Of a DNA stretch of 64,000 bases, positions 1 to 10,523 are shown in pieces. Positions within the stretch are counted from its first letter, which is position 1, and each line of letters opens with the position of its first letter. Origin of the DNA: Allium sativum (lineage: Eukaryota > Streptophyta > Magnoliopsida > Asparagales > Amaryllidaceae). Under the pieces are notes generated by a model. The model was given only the letters and a program-made list of their open reading frames with translations, had not been told where the DNA came from and searched no databases. Location of the stretch: assembly GCA_030737875.1 (NCBI GenBank), contig CM060912.1:263247731-263311730 (forward strand), read 5' to 3'. The position numbers were made by a program, and so were the translations under genes.

Positions 1-553
1 CGTCCTCGAACTCTCTAAGTCAAGAAGAACGTATCCTACCATCCAATCATCCATCTACTCAACCATCAACCACTAGCAACCATGGTCCTTAAAAGATTTC
101 TAATGCTTTTCATGTACATATGCATAGTGTGTGTATATGCCCGTATACTAATGCTAAATCAGGCGGTCCACTGATTCAGTCGACCTCCTTATTGCAAATA
201 ATGATAGTGCCATGTATCCATCATGTATGCAAAGAATCCTATACATATCATTACTACATGTGTGCACAACCATCCATTTAAATGCAACATCCATATGATA
301 CACACATTCAATGTACATTCATTTTACTAAATACATCCATTTATATGCAATATGCAATATGAAAGTGACTGAGCCGATCTAGTGCCTAAAGTGTGTGTAT
401 ATGCATCCACGAGCAACCACTAGCAAACACTTGCATCCACATGCATCCATCATACATAACATGTCTCAAACACATGTTTCAACCATAGGACTACCGTATC
501 TAAAGGTCTAAGATACTAGCGAGAGGACATACTAAGGATAAAACAAGTACAAG
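1..553 (-). repeat. Element A 3' untranslated region
   Basis: Non-coding stretch between pol and the missing 3' LTR. It is rich in ATGCAT/ACATGT words and TGGTTGC-type repeats and matches the 3' regions of B1 (33960-34440), D (20800-21290) and C (48120-48609). The shared block ends in the hairpin that precedes the polypurine tract, cut by the window edge. Confidence 0.8.
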
Positions 554-2179
554 CTAGGCGATAAAAGAGAAATTAAAAGACATACCCTCGAAAAGAAATG
601 GGTACAATGAACGCATCTTCTCTTCCGTCTTCCAAGTAGCGTTGCTCTCATCATTTCCCCATTGCACTTTGACTAGCTTGACCTGTCGATTCCTCAACTT
701 CTTAATCTTCAACCCAAGAATGCACGTAGGAGCTCATCGAATCGTCGCATCACGCTCTATCTCCACCTCTCTAAGCAAGCTCGGCTCTACCACTTCCGCA
801 GTCTCGTGCAAGCACTTCCTCAAATGTGATACATGGATTACGTCGTGTACACCACTGAGTCTTTCGGGCAACTCCACTCTATACGCCATCTGTCCAATGC
901 TCTCCTTAATAGGAAACGGCCCTACGAACCTTGGTGCTAACCTCCCAACGAACCCAAAGCGAACAACATTCCGTAATGGAGACACCTTGATAAAGACCAT
1001 GTCCCCAATATCAAACTCAAGATCTGTCCTCCTCTTGTCCGCATAAGATTTCTGCCTATCTTGCGCCGTCTTCATCCTCCTTCGAATCAAATCAATCTTT
1101 TCCGAAGTCTCTCTAATCATATAGGGCCCAAGTAAGATCTTATCCATAGATTCCCACCAACATGCAGGCGAACGGCACGACCGTCCATAAAGAGCCTCGA
1201 AAGGTGCCATGCCAATGCTAGACTGAAAACTATTATTATATGCGAACTCTACTAAAGGAAGATGCTCCTCCCATGTACCTCCGAAGTCTAAAACACATAG
1301 CCTCAAAAGGTCCTCTAGAATACGATTCACCCTCTCGGTCTGGCCGTCCGTCTGAGGATGATATGCGGTGCTCAAACATAACTGAGTCCCTACCGCCTCT
1401 TGCAAGATCTTCCAAAACTCGCTAGTAAAGATAGGATCGCGATCGCTCACTATACTAGAAGGAACACCGTGCAAACGAACTATCTCTCGAATGTATACGG
1501 AGGCTAACCATGGAGCAGTCCTCTTACTCTTCACGGGAATGAAATGTGCGCTCTTAGTAAGTCTGTCTACCACGACCCAAATCCCCGTATTACCCTTCCT
1601 CGATCTCGGTAACCCGTCAACAAAGTTCATCGAGACACTCTCCCACTTCCATTGTGGGATGTCCAATGGGTGAAGCAACCCACCGGGCTTCTTTTGCTCA
1701 GCTTTTACTTGTTGGCACACCAAGCATCTAGCGACAAACTCGGCCATATCCTTCTTCATACCGGTCCAAAAGTAAACTCGTCTCATGTCCATGTACATCT
1801 TGTCCCCGCCGGGATGAATGGTCATCTTCGAACGATGTGCATCATCAAGTATGGTCTTTCTCAAATTCTTGTCTCGTGGTACACAAAGTCTACCGTCCCT
1901 ACGTAACCAACCCTTATCATCTAGGGTATACCTACTGAGATGGCTCGATGACTCCCCCCTTATGAGCTTCTCTACTAACTCAACCAACTGTGGGTCATCT
2001 CGCTGTGCCTCACCAATCCGTCCCAAAAGCGTAGGTCTAACCTCTAAGGATGATAGCAAACCGGGTACAAAGTCAATGGAAGGTCTAAATTCAAACGTAG
2101 AGATGAACTCTAAGCTTCGTCGTTCAACAAACAACGGACTCAAGGACAATCTTTTCGTACTTAAGGCGTCTGCCACCAC
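554..2179 (-). pseudogene. pol: Element A integrase with C-terminal chromodomain
   Basis: Opens with the RNase H-integrase connector (VADALSTKRLSLS). Then comes the HHCC zinc motif (H..H about residues 115-122; CLVC about 153-156) and the DDE core: SVSMNFVDGLP, IVSDRDPIFTSEFW and TDGQTERVNRILED. The first catalytic position reads Asn where Ty3/gypsy integrases have Asp (MDF); the second Asp and the Glu are present. The GPY/F-like segment APRFVGPFPI follows. After a TGA at 734-736 the same frame continues through a chromodomain remnant (VKLVKVQWGND, then ATWKTEEKMRSLYP) to a TAG at 554-556. That short tail is characteristic of Del/Tekay chromoviruses, where it is thought to guide integration to heterochromatin. 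Confidence 0.92.
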
Positions 2180-2215
2180 GTTACCCTTACCAGGGGTATA
2201 TGCTATCTCGAAATC

Positions 2216-3364
2216 TTAGGACGCAAAGAATTCCATCCACCTTTGCTGCCTTAAGTTTAAGTCCTTCTGAGAGAACAAATATTTTAGTGATTTGTGGTCT
2301 GTAAACAATTCGAATTTCTCTCCAAGAAGATAATGGCGCCAAGACTTAAGCGCGAAAACGATAGCGGCCAAATCTAGGTCATGCGTAGGGTAATTTCTCT
2401 CATGTACTCTCAACTGCCTTCCTCCATACGCTATTACCCTTCCCTCTTGCATTAAGACTGCGCCTAGTCCTGTTCCACAAGCATCGGTATAAACGGTAAA
2501 TGGCTTACTCCCATCTGGCAACACTAAGACTGGGGCTGTGGTCAAAGCTCTTTTTAAACGCTGGAACGCATCGTCACAATCTACGTCCCACGTAAAAACT
2601 AGGTTCTTCTTCGTCAAGCGTATTAATGGGGATGATATTTTTGCTAAGTCCTTGATAAACTTCCTATAATAGCCTGCCAACCCCAAGAAACTCCTCACCT
2701 CGGTAGCATTTTTAGGTACCTTGCAATCTTGGATGGCCACCACCTTCGCGGGATCCACAGCTATCCCTTCTTTGGAAACCACGTGCCCTAAGAATCGCAC
2801 TTCCTTCCTCCAAAAGTGACATTTAGAAAATTTAGCTTTAAGGTTATGTTCTCGAAGGGTCTCCAACACTTCCCTAAGATGTAGGGCATGCTCTTCCTCG
2901 CTCTTAGAAAAGACCAAGATGTCATCCACAAAGACCACCACGAATTTATTAAGGTACTCCCTAAACACCCTACTCATCAAGTCAACAAAGTATGCGGGGG
3001 CGTTTGTCAAACCGAAGGGCATCACAAGCCATTCATAGAAACCATCCGGAGTCCTAAAGGCAGTCTTGTCTATGTTATCCATAGCCACTCTCAATTGATG
3101 GAAACCAGTGGCTAAGTCCAACTACGAAAACACTGAGGCGCCAAGTAATTAATCGAAGAGATCGTCAATCCTCGGCAGTGGGTGCCTATTCTTCTTAGTA
3201 AGTTTATTAAGCTCTCTATAGTCCACACAAAGTCTAAGGGACCCATCCGCCTTCGTGGAAAATACTACTGGAGCACCCCACTCCGATATACTACGTCTTA
3301 TGAACCCCTTCTCAAGCAACTCCCCTACTTGCTTATTGAGTTCCCTCCTCTCACGAGGAGCCAT
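2216..3364 (-). pseudogene. pol: Element A reverse transcriptase and RNase H
   Basis: RT begins around [20 protein letters not shown] and reaches the [13 protein letters not shown] motif. Two in-frame stops (near 3147 and 3120) interrupt it just before the catalytic segment [13 protein letters not shown]. Downstream are the RT active site FVDDILVFS, the thumb motif [14 protein letters not shown], and RNase H with its catalytic-Asp motif [15 protein letters not shown] and [11 protein letters not shown]. Another stop just after MEFFAS (near 2215; TAA where a Tyr codon is expected) separates RNase H from integrase. Key catalytic residues are still readable, so decay is recent to moderate. Confidence 0.92.
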
Positions 3365-4062
3365 GTTGCGTACTGGCAGAGATACTGGTTTGCATTGTCT
3401 ACAAGATAAATACGAAAGTCTATCTCACGTTTTGGGGGTAGACCCCTCATCTCATCGAAGACGTCAACATATTCGCGGACTATACGAACAGAACGTAAAT
3501 CATCATTGGATGCGTCAAGTGACTCAAGATAACTAAGCATCACCAGTCCTCTAGGGTCACAAGAAATGTCAAGGGTCTTTCCACTATGAGTCAACAATTT
3601 TACTACCCTTCGTTCACAATCTAGGATGGCGCCATATCGGGCTAGCCAATCCATCCCTAGAATCAACCCATAGCCCATGAAACCAAGCACAAAGGCATTA
3701 CATTCAAAACCAACGCCTAAGATAGACAATCTCAAATTCCTACAAACCATGGATAAATGAGCCAACCCACCAATAGGATTTGAGACTACAATGGGATCCA
3801 CAACAAGACTAGTATCTAAGTGCAGTGTTTCAACTAAGGATGTAGAGATAAACGAATGTGATGTGCCAGAATCGAATAAGGTACGGACAGGATGATCAAA
3901 TAGAAAAACTAAACTCTCAACGGAAATGTTTCTACCTCGTTCTTGCAGCGGTGGGACCGCGAGAGCTTGGACCTGCTCCCTTCCCTGCCCTGGTGCCACG
4001 AGAGCCTGAAGCTGCTCTCCAGAAGTTCTTTGCCCTTGTCCCTGTTTCCTTGGGCAGTCCAT
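3325..4062 (-). pseudogene. pol: Element A protease region of pol
   Basis: Open for 245 codons from the end of the second zinc knuckle. Contains the retropepsin-like active site FDSGTSHSFIS (about residues 63-73) and the flap/C-terminal segment ending GLILGMDWL, typical of Ty3/gypsy aspartic protease. It continues into the PR-RT linker ([20 protein letters not shown]). The frame then differs from that of RT: a shift near 3395 separates the two, so no continuous Gag-Pol could be made. The active-site Asp-Ser-Gly is intact here, unlike in element C (FDFDALSSF). Confidence 0.88.
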
Positions 4063-4925
4063 AACCAGATGACCTGCCTCTCCACAGTGGAAATAGCCAG
4101 TCTTCTTCTTTTTCCTACAGTCTTTACTTAGATGGCCTGGTGTCCCACAATTAAACCACTTCTTCTTTTCTTTGCCATTATTGTTCTTCCCGCCTTTCTT
4201 GTTTTGTTGTTATTGTTGCGGTTTCTTTTGATCTCCTTTCTTCTCGGGTGCCTTATTAGCATTGGTGCCCTTCTCCTCTTCATGCATAAGTGCCATATTA
4301 ACTAGCCTCTCAAAGGTGGCCCCCATAGGGATGTGGGTCATAGCTAACCCATGTAGCGGCTCGTTCAAACCCTTAACAAATCTCAGGGCCTTCTTTTTAG
4401 GTGTATTCACCAAGTCCAAGCCAAATCTCGCCAACTGATTGAACTTGTTGACGTATTCTTTTACTGACAGATTCCCTTGCTTTAATGCCTAAAACCTTTC
4501 CATGTATAGATTCTCTTCAGCCCGTGAGAGAAACTTTGCCTCAAACCTACGCCTGAAATCTGGCCATGTATCAACCGGACGCTCTCCATTAATGACCTCC
4601 CACCAAAACGAAGCTTCGTCCTTCATCAACCAAGAAGCCAATTGGACTTCTTACAATCATCCAAATCGAAGATGCCAAATAGATCCTCCACTTCTTTCAA
4701 CCAATTTCTAGCTTCAATGAATGTTTCAGTCCCAATAAAAGATTTTCCACTCATCGAACGAACGTCTTTACATATCTTGGAGAAAGTATCTCCACGCGGA
4801 GGAATGGCTAGAGCTGGGGGAGGAGGAACGTCGTCCGGTCCCGCGGCAGCGGCCCTAGCCTCGAGATATTGACGAAACCAATCGGGTACATGAACACCCT
4901 TTGGTATCTCAGATGCTCCAGACAT
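4050..4925 (-). pseudogene. gag: Element A gag (capsid/nucleocapsid), broken
   Basis: Starts at the ATG at 4923-4925 (MSGASEIPKGVHVPDWFRQY), matching the gag N-terminus of elements B1 and C. A proline/alanine-rich linker and the retrotransposon gag domain (FIEARNWLKEVEDLF) follow. A one-base loss near 4646 shifts the frame. In the new frame the gag domain continues (SVKEYVNKFNQLARFGLDL) past an in-frame TAG near 4487 and a TAA near 4208. The two C-terminal zinc knuckles have each lost their first cysteine (WFNC and YFHC in place of CFNC and CFHC in element C), so RNA binding would be impaired even if the frame were open. Non-functional copy. Confidence 0.9.
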
Positions 4926-5118
4926 GCTGAAAAGAAAAAGAAAGAGTTTTAAAACAAGGGAAGCGAAAGAGAGATGTATGGCTTACGGGGATTATGCTCT
5001 TTTAAGTAAACTTTCCTTGAAAATAGCTTCTGTAAAACAAGTTTTTGAAAATACTTTTTAGGAAAATAATACTTTTGAAAACACTTTTCAAAACTTTTTA
5101 TCTGTTCTTGTAACCATA

Positions 5119-5130
5119 GCTTTGATACCA
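5119..5130 (-). promoter_or_regulatory. Primer-binding site of element A
   Basis: Minus strand TGGTATCAAAGC, two bases inside the LTR. It is complementary to the 3' end of plant initiator Met-tRNA except for one base (canonical TGGTATCAGAGC). It sets the element's orientation and the internal boundary of the LTR. Confidence 0.9.
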
Positions 5131-5511
5131 CGTGTAACACCCCACGTCCATTAATGTCACTCACAAAGGAAATGCAGCAATGTCCAAGAAGCGTTATTGT
5201 TTGTATAGAACAGATAAATTACAAGAATAAATAAATAAAACAAAATAGCGGAAGATAAAACTTATTTTATTTCATCATAACTCAAAACGAGTTTACATAA
5301 GTAGTTTCCAAAACCATTACAACAGGATCAGTAGTCTTTCCAAAAACTTCAAAGTACATAAAGAAGCAAATACTTAATTAACATAAATGCATAAATCCCC
5401 ACTGAGCATAAACAAATCCATAAAGATGAGAGAGTCCCAAGCGATACATCTACTCTCTTCAAGCAACTGAAAGAAATCGACACTAAGCTGTAGTATTCCC
5501 TCCTTGCGAAC

Positions 5512-7624
5512 CTGAGGGGGGGGGGGGGGGGAGGGAAATGAAGAAAAGAGGTGGAAAGAAAAGGGGGTCATACATAAAGTCTGGCGAGTGCGATAACTTT
5601 AACAATATAATTATCAAAATAACTAGGCTAAGGCATAAGCTGGAAAATAAAGAAATGACTGTGAACAATTGGGTATGACAGAACAAACAAGGAAATAAGA
5701 TGAACCAAGATATCGTTAAAGGCGCCCCTAATCATTATAAGATAATTACTACACTGCACCACCACTAGTCACCCTAAAGGTTGATCCCGCCTACAAAACT
5801 TAATAATGATAATGGTAGTTTAATGTACCCCTAGCTACCTTCATAGGTGCCGTCTGCTCCTATCTCCACTAGGTGTACCCGCTACTCCCATTCGATCGGC
5901 TCCCTAACTCATAGATACCCGTGTAGGCCCCACAGTGGGGTGTATCACTCCCCAAATTGGCAACCCGATACAACCAAAAATGCACGGCTTATATCTACAC
6001 GATGCAACAACGTCTTACCTACCAGCCCGGGCCCACACACGCATATGAACCCGTTGGACTTTCGTTGCCACCGCTGACCCGTTTTGACTTCTTACAATCA
6101 AATCCAGTACGCGTGTCCCGTCCTCGACTTAGGTCGAGCCCACAAAGAAACTTAATGGGTTACTGGTTTGAAAAGGGCCCCCATGCATGACACAAGCTTT
6201 CCACCTATGCTTGGTCCCCTCTAAGGTTTTTCCCCACTTAACCCCATTCTTATTCATGTCTTCTTACATGTTTCAATCTTGGTTAAGTGCATCTAATCGT
6301 ATTTCAAATGCCACCCAAGGCACCCACTTAATTCCACATGTCACCCAAGGCACCCACTTAACCCCCTCATGTCCCACTACATGTTTATCTGGTTAAGTGT
6401 TTCTTAATTCATTAAGACCGTAACCTTGTAAAGACCTCCCATATTAGATTGGCATTTGTGGCAGCTGGATTTGTCGGGCGGGTCCGGGCAGTCTTGCACC
6501 ACAAACGAGCCTAACCTTGTGTCTTTACAACTGTTACGCATTTAAATTATGCCTAAGACCTCCCACATTAGACTGGCATTTATCAACTGGATTTGCCGGA
6601 CGGGTCCGGGCAGTCTTACACCACAAATGAGTCTAACCTCGTGTCTTAGGCGATTAATTACACCTAATTAATCATCCCCAATTTGAATTAATTTCCCTAT
6701 TCAAATTTCCAATCAATTATAAATTTAACTATGTCCATAATTGATTCAATTATGTCCATCTATTTATGGTATATAAAATTATACCAATTAACATCACATT
6801 TAAGGCATTTATGCCAATTCTCAATATTAAATCTTTTAATGTTATCCCCTTGCCCCACGTTGTACGTTCGTTCGTTTAACGTGAAATATACGTTAGACTC
6901 GAATAGTCTAACTTGTGGAATAAAGAGAAAACATCACAACATGCATAGAATAAAAACTAGATCTAAACATAAGGGGTGAACTTGCATGTGTGAATAAGGT
7001 TTTTCATCTAAAACTTGCATAGGCCAAAGTTACAAACTTGCATAAACTATGGATGTCATAGATCCAATCATAAGGTGTAAACTTGCATAGGCAATAGTCA
7101 CAAACTTACATTACATGATTCATACTCCAATATATATACTTGCATATGTGATTTATACAACATAGACTATGATGTAAACTTGCGTCTAACTCATACATGT
7201 CATAGCCTAACTTTAGATCCAATTTACACATAAAATAGATGTCATGAACATGTAAGGCTGTATGTGACTCTCACTAACTTGCATATGATTCATATCTAAA
7301 TTAACATCTAAACTTGCATACATACATATGATTTAACATATGAATTAGTTCCAACAACATAACCAAACTAGCATATGAAACATCATTATGAATTGATTGT
7401 ACATAAGCCAACAATTAACATAGATTTACAACATAGATGATAACATCACAACTTTACAACATAGATAATAACATCATGGAATTTACAACATAGATGATAA
7501 CATCATAGAATTTACAACACAGATAATAACATACGGTTAATGATTCACAACATAACCATATAATCCAAATCATAGCTCAATCCAATTAAATTGTTAATTA
7601 TCTTATTAAAGAAATCGAACTCAC
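5512..7624 (-). other. Predicted leader intron in A LTR
   Basis: Minus-strand donor CTTGTGAGTTC (GTGAGT 7624-7619) about 215 nt past the TATA box; acceptor is a long C run ending CTCAG|GTTC (AG 5513-5512). Confidence 0.48.
6426..6651 (-). ncRNA. Paired hairpin modules in the A LTR
   Basis: Copy 1: outer stem TTGTAAAGAC/GTCTTTACAA (6426-6435, 6521-6530), inner stem TTTGTGG/CCACAAA (6455-6461, 6499-6505). Copy 2: GCCTAAGAC/GTCTTAGGC (6551-6559, 6643-6651), TTAGACT/AGTCTAA (6568-6574, 6630-6636), CATTT/AAATG. The core on the minus strand is TGCCCGGACCCG(C/T)CCG. Stems perfect in both copies. A candidate structured RNA element inside the predicted leader intron. Confidence 0.6.
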
Positions 7625-7837
7625 AAGAAGAAGGTCTTGCGTTCTAAAATCTGAGTTCTGAAATTGATTTAGCTCTCCTTTGTAGTAGATTCGTTATTGT
7701 TTAGATTAGAGTCGAATAGAACTGGATTGATTAGCTTTGATTTCCCTCTAGTTGGTGGCGGCTACTCTGGGTTACAAGATGACAGCATGACGGCCATGAT
7801 TCAGATTTTTATTTGATTTTAGGGTTTGAGTCTACCC

Positions 7838-7850
7838 ATATTTATATAGA
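7838..7850 (-). promoter_or_regulatory. TATA box of the element A LTR
   Basis: Minus strand TCTATATAAATAT, about 450 bp from the LTR start. A cluster of TGACTCA/TGAGTCA motifs lies 80-130 bp upstream. The usual start would be about 30 nt further on, placing most of the LTR in the transcribed R region. Confidence 0.7.
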
Positions 7851-8301
7851 ATTTCAATTTAATTATAGCCGTCGGATGATCTTAGGGTTAATCAAAACCA
7901 CTCAGTCAGGATAGGGTGACAAGTCAGCCCTAATGACTCAGCAAGGAGTCAGAAAGGACTCGGCAATGAGTCACAATATGGATCAGACTGCACCAGAAAG
8001 CTGTGCAGGCTTTCTCCTCTGCCTGGGCGCACTTGGCAGGTGTGGCAGTGCCACTTTTGTACTGGCGCACTTCCCGAGTACGCCAGTGCAAATACTTTTT
8101 TTTTCTTTTCTGATTTATCCGCCTAACTTCGTTCGTCCATATCTCCTTCATCCGGTATCCGTTTTACGCAAACTCGGACTATCTCAACGATAATTCCAAG
8201 ACGAACACAATGGCGCAACCCGTTTTCCTTAATTCTCACATCTGAGATTAATTATTCTTGAGTTTAGTTAATTCGATTATTCAAAAATTCGGGGTGTTAC
8301 A

Positions 8302-8873
8302 GAGTTCATCCTTCTGAATGCTCTATTTACATGCGACGTTCTAACATCTATACACAAATAGTTTCAAATGAAGGTGATAGTTGAATTCATCAGTAAACCA
8401 TATGTAACTGTGTAAGTATGTGAGGTGCAATGTTTACTAACCAAACACCAAAGAGTAAAGCAAAAACTCTACAAATTTCAAACCAATAAAACAAGATACT
8501 AACATATATCGTTACATGTGCATAGAAACCAGGTTTGCACTACTTTTTATGTTAAAGCAGTTGAAATAATTAAATATGTTTTTACATATTTGCATCTACC
8601 CAAAACTATTCTCAAATCGTCAGAATCAACTAAAAATCTGCTTCCTTGTATTTTCCTTTTTATTCCTGGCATTTCCCCATGCCCCTATTACTTCGTGATA
8701 TATCAGACATTTCTTTCATTCACTACGCAATATAAATGGATGGCGCTACTTTTTTCCATGTAATGTTTTCATACTTCACGCCAATTGTTTTTGCAAATTT
8801 AGTGTTAACTTCATGAACATCAACAAGTCGGCAAACAGATGCTTAAGCAGCAAATCATTGAACTGTTCATGCT
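8302..8873. other. Low-copy-looking AT-rich DNA between element A and the MITE
   Basis: No LTR, coding or structural signal recognised. Together with 9630-10411 it is the only stretch not assignable to an LTR element and may be the original genomic DNA (intron or intergenic). The last 8 bases (8866-8873) are the MITE target-site copy TTCATGCT. Confidence 0.5.
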
Positions 8874-9621
8874 AGGGGTGAGCATAAACCGCACCGCAAT
8901 ACGGAAACCGCCCAGACCGGACCGTAAAAACAGTGTGGAAAACTACACTGAATTTTCTTCTAAAGAAAATGACTTGAATTGAACCGACCTGCAATGATAC
9001 GGTTCAGTTGCGGTTTGAAATTTGACCAAACTGTATTAAACCGAACCGAACACCTGCACTAATATCTTATGGTAAAAATATAACTAATTCCTATCTAATT
9101 TTTAATTTAACGAAGTATATTCTATTTTCATTATATGTTGGTGTTATATTAATAAAAATCGTTATCGTAAAAGAAAATATTACAGTTTCAGTATAATAGT
9201 TTCTATGTCATATGTTTAGGTAATATTAGTTATAATATTTTTTTGAGTTATCTTATTTAATGTTTATTCATTAATTAACACTGATGCTTGATTAATTGTT
9301 TTCATTAACATAAAATTGAAGTATTCATACAGCTAGAAACCAATCTTTTAATTCAGGATTACACTGTGTGTTTTCTCCTTTAAGTGACAATGTCACACAA
9401 TTATAAATTGATTGTTGATGTAAATAATTCTCTTATTTGATATTTAATACGGGTTTAAACCAAACCAGACGAAAACCGACCTGTATTACAATTAAACCAA
9501 ATAGTAATCGAACCGTTTGAATGGTTAATATAATGGTTTGTATTTGTGATCAACCGTTTGATGCGGTGCAGAAGCGGTTTGGGCTCCAAACCGCACCAGA
9601 CCGAAACGCACCCACCCTTAA
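8874..9621. mobile_element. hAT-type MITE (748 bp)
   Basis: Flanked by identical 8-bp direct repeats TTCATGCT (8866-8873 and 9622-9629), the duplication size of hAT transposons. The ends are imperfect inverted repeats: AGGGGTGAGCATAAACCGC at the left, and TTAAGGGTGGGTGCG when the right end is reverse-complemented. Both subterminal regions are packed with AACCG/CGGTT words (ACCGAACCG type), as in non-autonomous plant hAT elements. No transposase ORF; it would be moved in trans. Confidence 0.82.
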
Positions 9622-9629
9622 TTCATGCT

Positions 9630-10411
9630 ATTTGAACTGAACAAAATATAACATACATAGATAATACCCACATGGAAAAGTCTTGGGATACTAGCATCTA
9701 TTTTTGCATGTCTGGAATTTTGTGGAAATTTTATTTACCCATTACCAAGAACCATTATACTACATGTACATGCATAATGACCAAAATCAATTATCTCTTC
9801 AAAAGATATATGTTTTCTGCAGAAAAAAAGAAACAAGGAACCAAGGAAATACACACTCAAATGTCCTACATAATTGCTAGTAGTTCATACAATATCCACC
9901 AAATAATAGAAGCCCTATATCTTATAAAGACTACATCGATGTACGGTAGTTTCAAGAAGGCAATCAAGTTTTTATTTGCAACTATACAGGTGTTTATCCT
10001 TTTGCACGCAATTAATTAAAGATAAAACTAAAATTCTTGGAAAATGTAGAAAGAGTGTACTAATCCCACTTCAAAATCCAACAACTATGATCAAAATTAA
10101 TAACCAAAACAGCCAACGAATGGTAAATTACAACAAGCCAAGCAATCATATATAGCGCAACCAAAATAGTGAACTAGTAGAGAGCTTAGTTGTAAGAGAA
10201 CTTACAATTGGACGATGATGGCGAAAGAAGAAGCAAACAGCGGTTATTGGTGTCTTGGGCTCGGATCGGAGGCGGCACGCTGGTAGCAAAAGCATGGCTA
10301 CAGGTGAACCCGCTTGGCTCAGGGCAGTGCTCTTCCGTGACAGTGCAAAGGAGTCTTAAATCGGTGCAGCGGCAAATAGAGGCGGAAGAAGCAGATCTAG
10401 GAGGACTGTTT
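9630..10411. other. Non-repetitive flank up to the copia element; possible gene edge
   Basis: AT-rich to about 10190, then a GC-richer block (10200-10405) of different composition. On the minus strand this block contains an ATG followed by an open stretch (MLLLPACRLRSEPKTP...) and reaches GTAAGT (plus-strand ACTTAC near 10200), a consensus splice donor, as in a first exon. On the plus strand a 68-codon ORF (10208-10414) runs into the copia LTR. Neither reading is recognisable as a known protein. Confidence 0.3.
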
Positions 10412-10523
10412 TGAAAATAAGATTTTGATTAATGTCAACAACGAGAAGTGCATTGGAACCCATGTCATAGAGCTAAGGTTATATATATATATACATCAGT
10501 CATGTTAGAATTATGTTAAGATC
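10412..10523 (+). mobile_element. Element E: outer fragment of the copia 5' LTR
   Basis: Begins TGAAAATAAGATTTTGATTA and matches the start of the same element's 3' LTR at 59166, with a few substitutions. It stops at AGATC (10519-10523), where LTR B inserted. The rest of this LTR resumes after the second AGATC copy, at 53585. It shows that everything from 10524 to 53579 is one composite insertion. Confidence 0.93.

Larger units (their letters stand above)
1..8301 (-). mobile_element. Element A: Ty3/gypsy chromovirus (Del/Tekay type), 3' LTR off-window
   Basis: Minus-strand LTR retrotransposon. The 5' LTR is at 5133-8301, the primer site at 5119-5130, and gag-pol reads leftwards to about position 554. 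The first bases, read on the minus strand, are the start of the conserved hairpin that precedes the polypurine tract in the sister elements of this window. The 3' LTR should therefore begin within about 30 bp of the left edge. Domain order gag, protease, RT, RNase H, integrase, chromodomain is that of Ty3/gypsy chromoviruses; the short C-terminal chromodomain and long LTR point to Del/Tekay. Coding sequence is broken by frameshifts near 4646 and 3395 and by at least six stops, so the copy is dead. The right flank after the LTR reads GAGTT; the matching TSD is outside the window. Confidence 0.92.
5133..8301 (-). repeat. 5' LTR of element A (3169 bp)
   Basis: Bounded by TGTAACACCCC and GGGGTGTTACA, with the primer site immediately inside. 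Read on the minus strand it contains, in order: a TGACTCA-type motif cluster (7934-7973), TATA box (7838-7850), GTGAGT donor-like site (7619-7624), a GTTAAGT/CTTAACC-rich stretch (about 6225-6400) with two hairpin modules (6426-6651) beyond it, and a long C tract ending in CAG|GTT (acceptor-like, 5512-5531). No protein gene is apparent in it; small ORFs here are LTR sequence. Confidence 0.92.

Noticed and set aside
5517..5531. Long G/C homopolymer as an assembly artefact
   Set aside because: C tracts occur at the same place in the other LTR families; length may be uncertain but presence is real.
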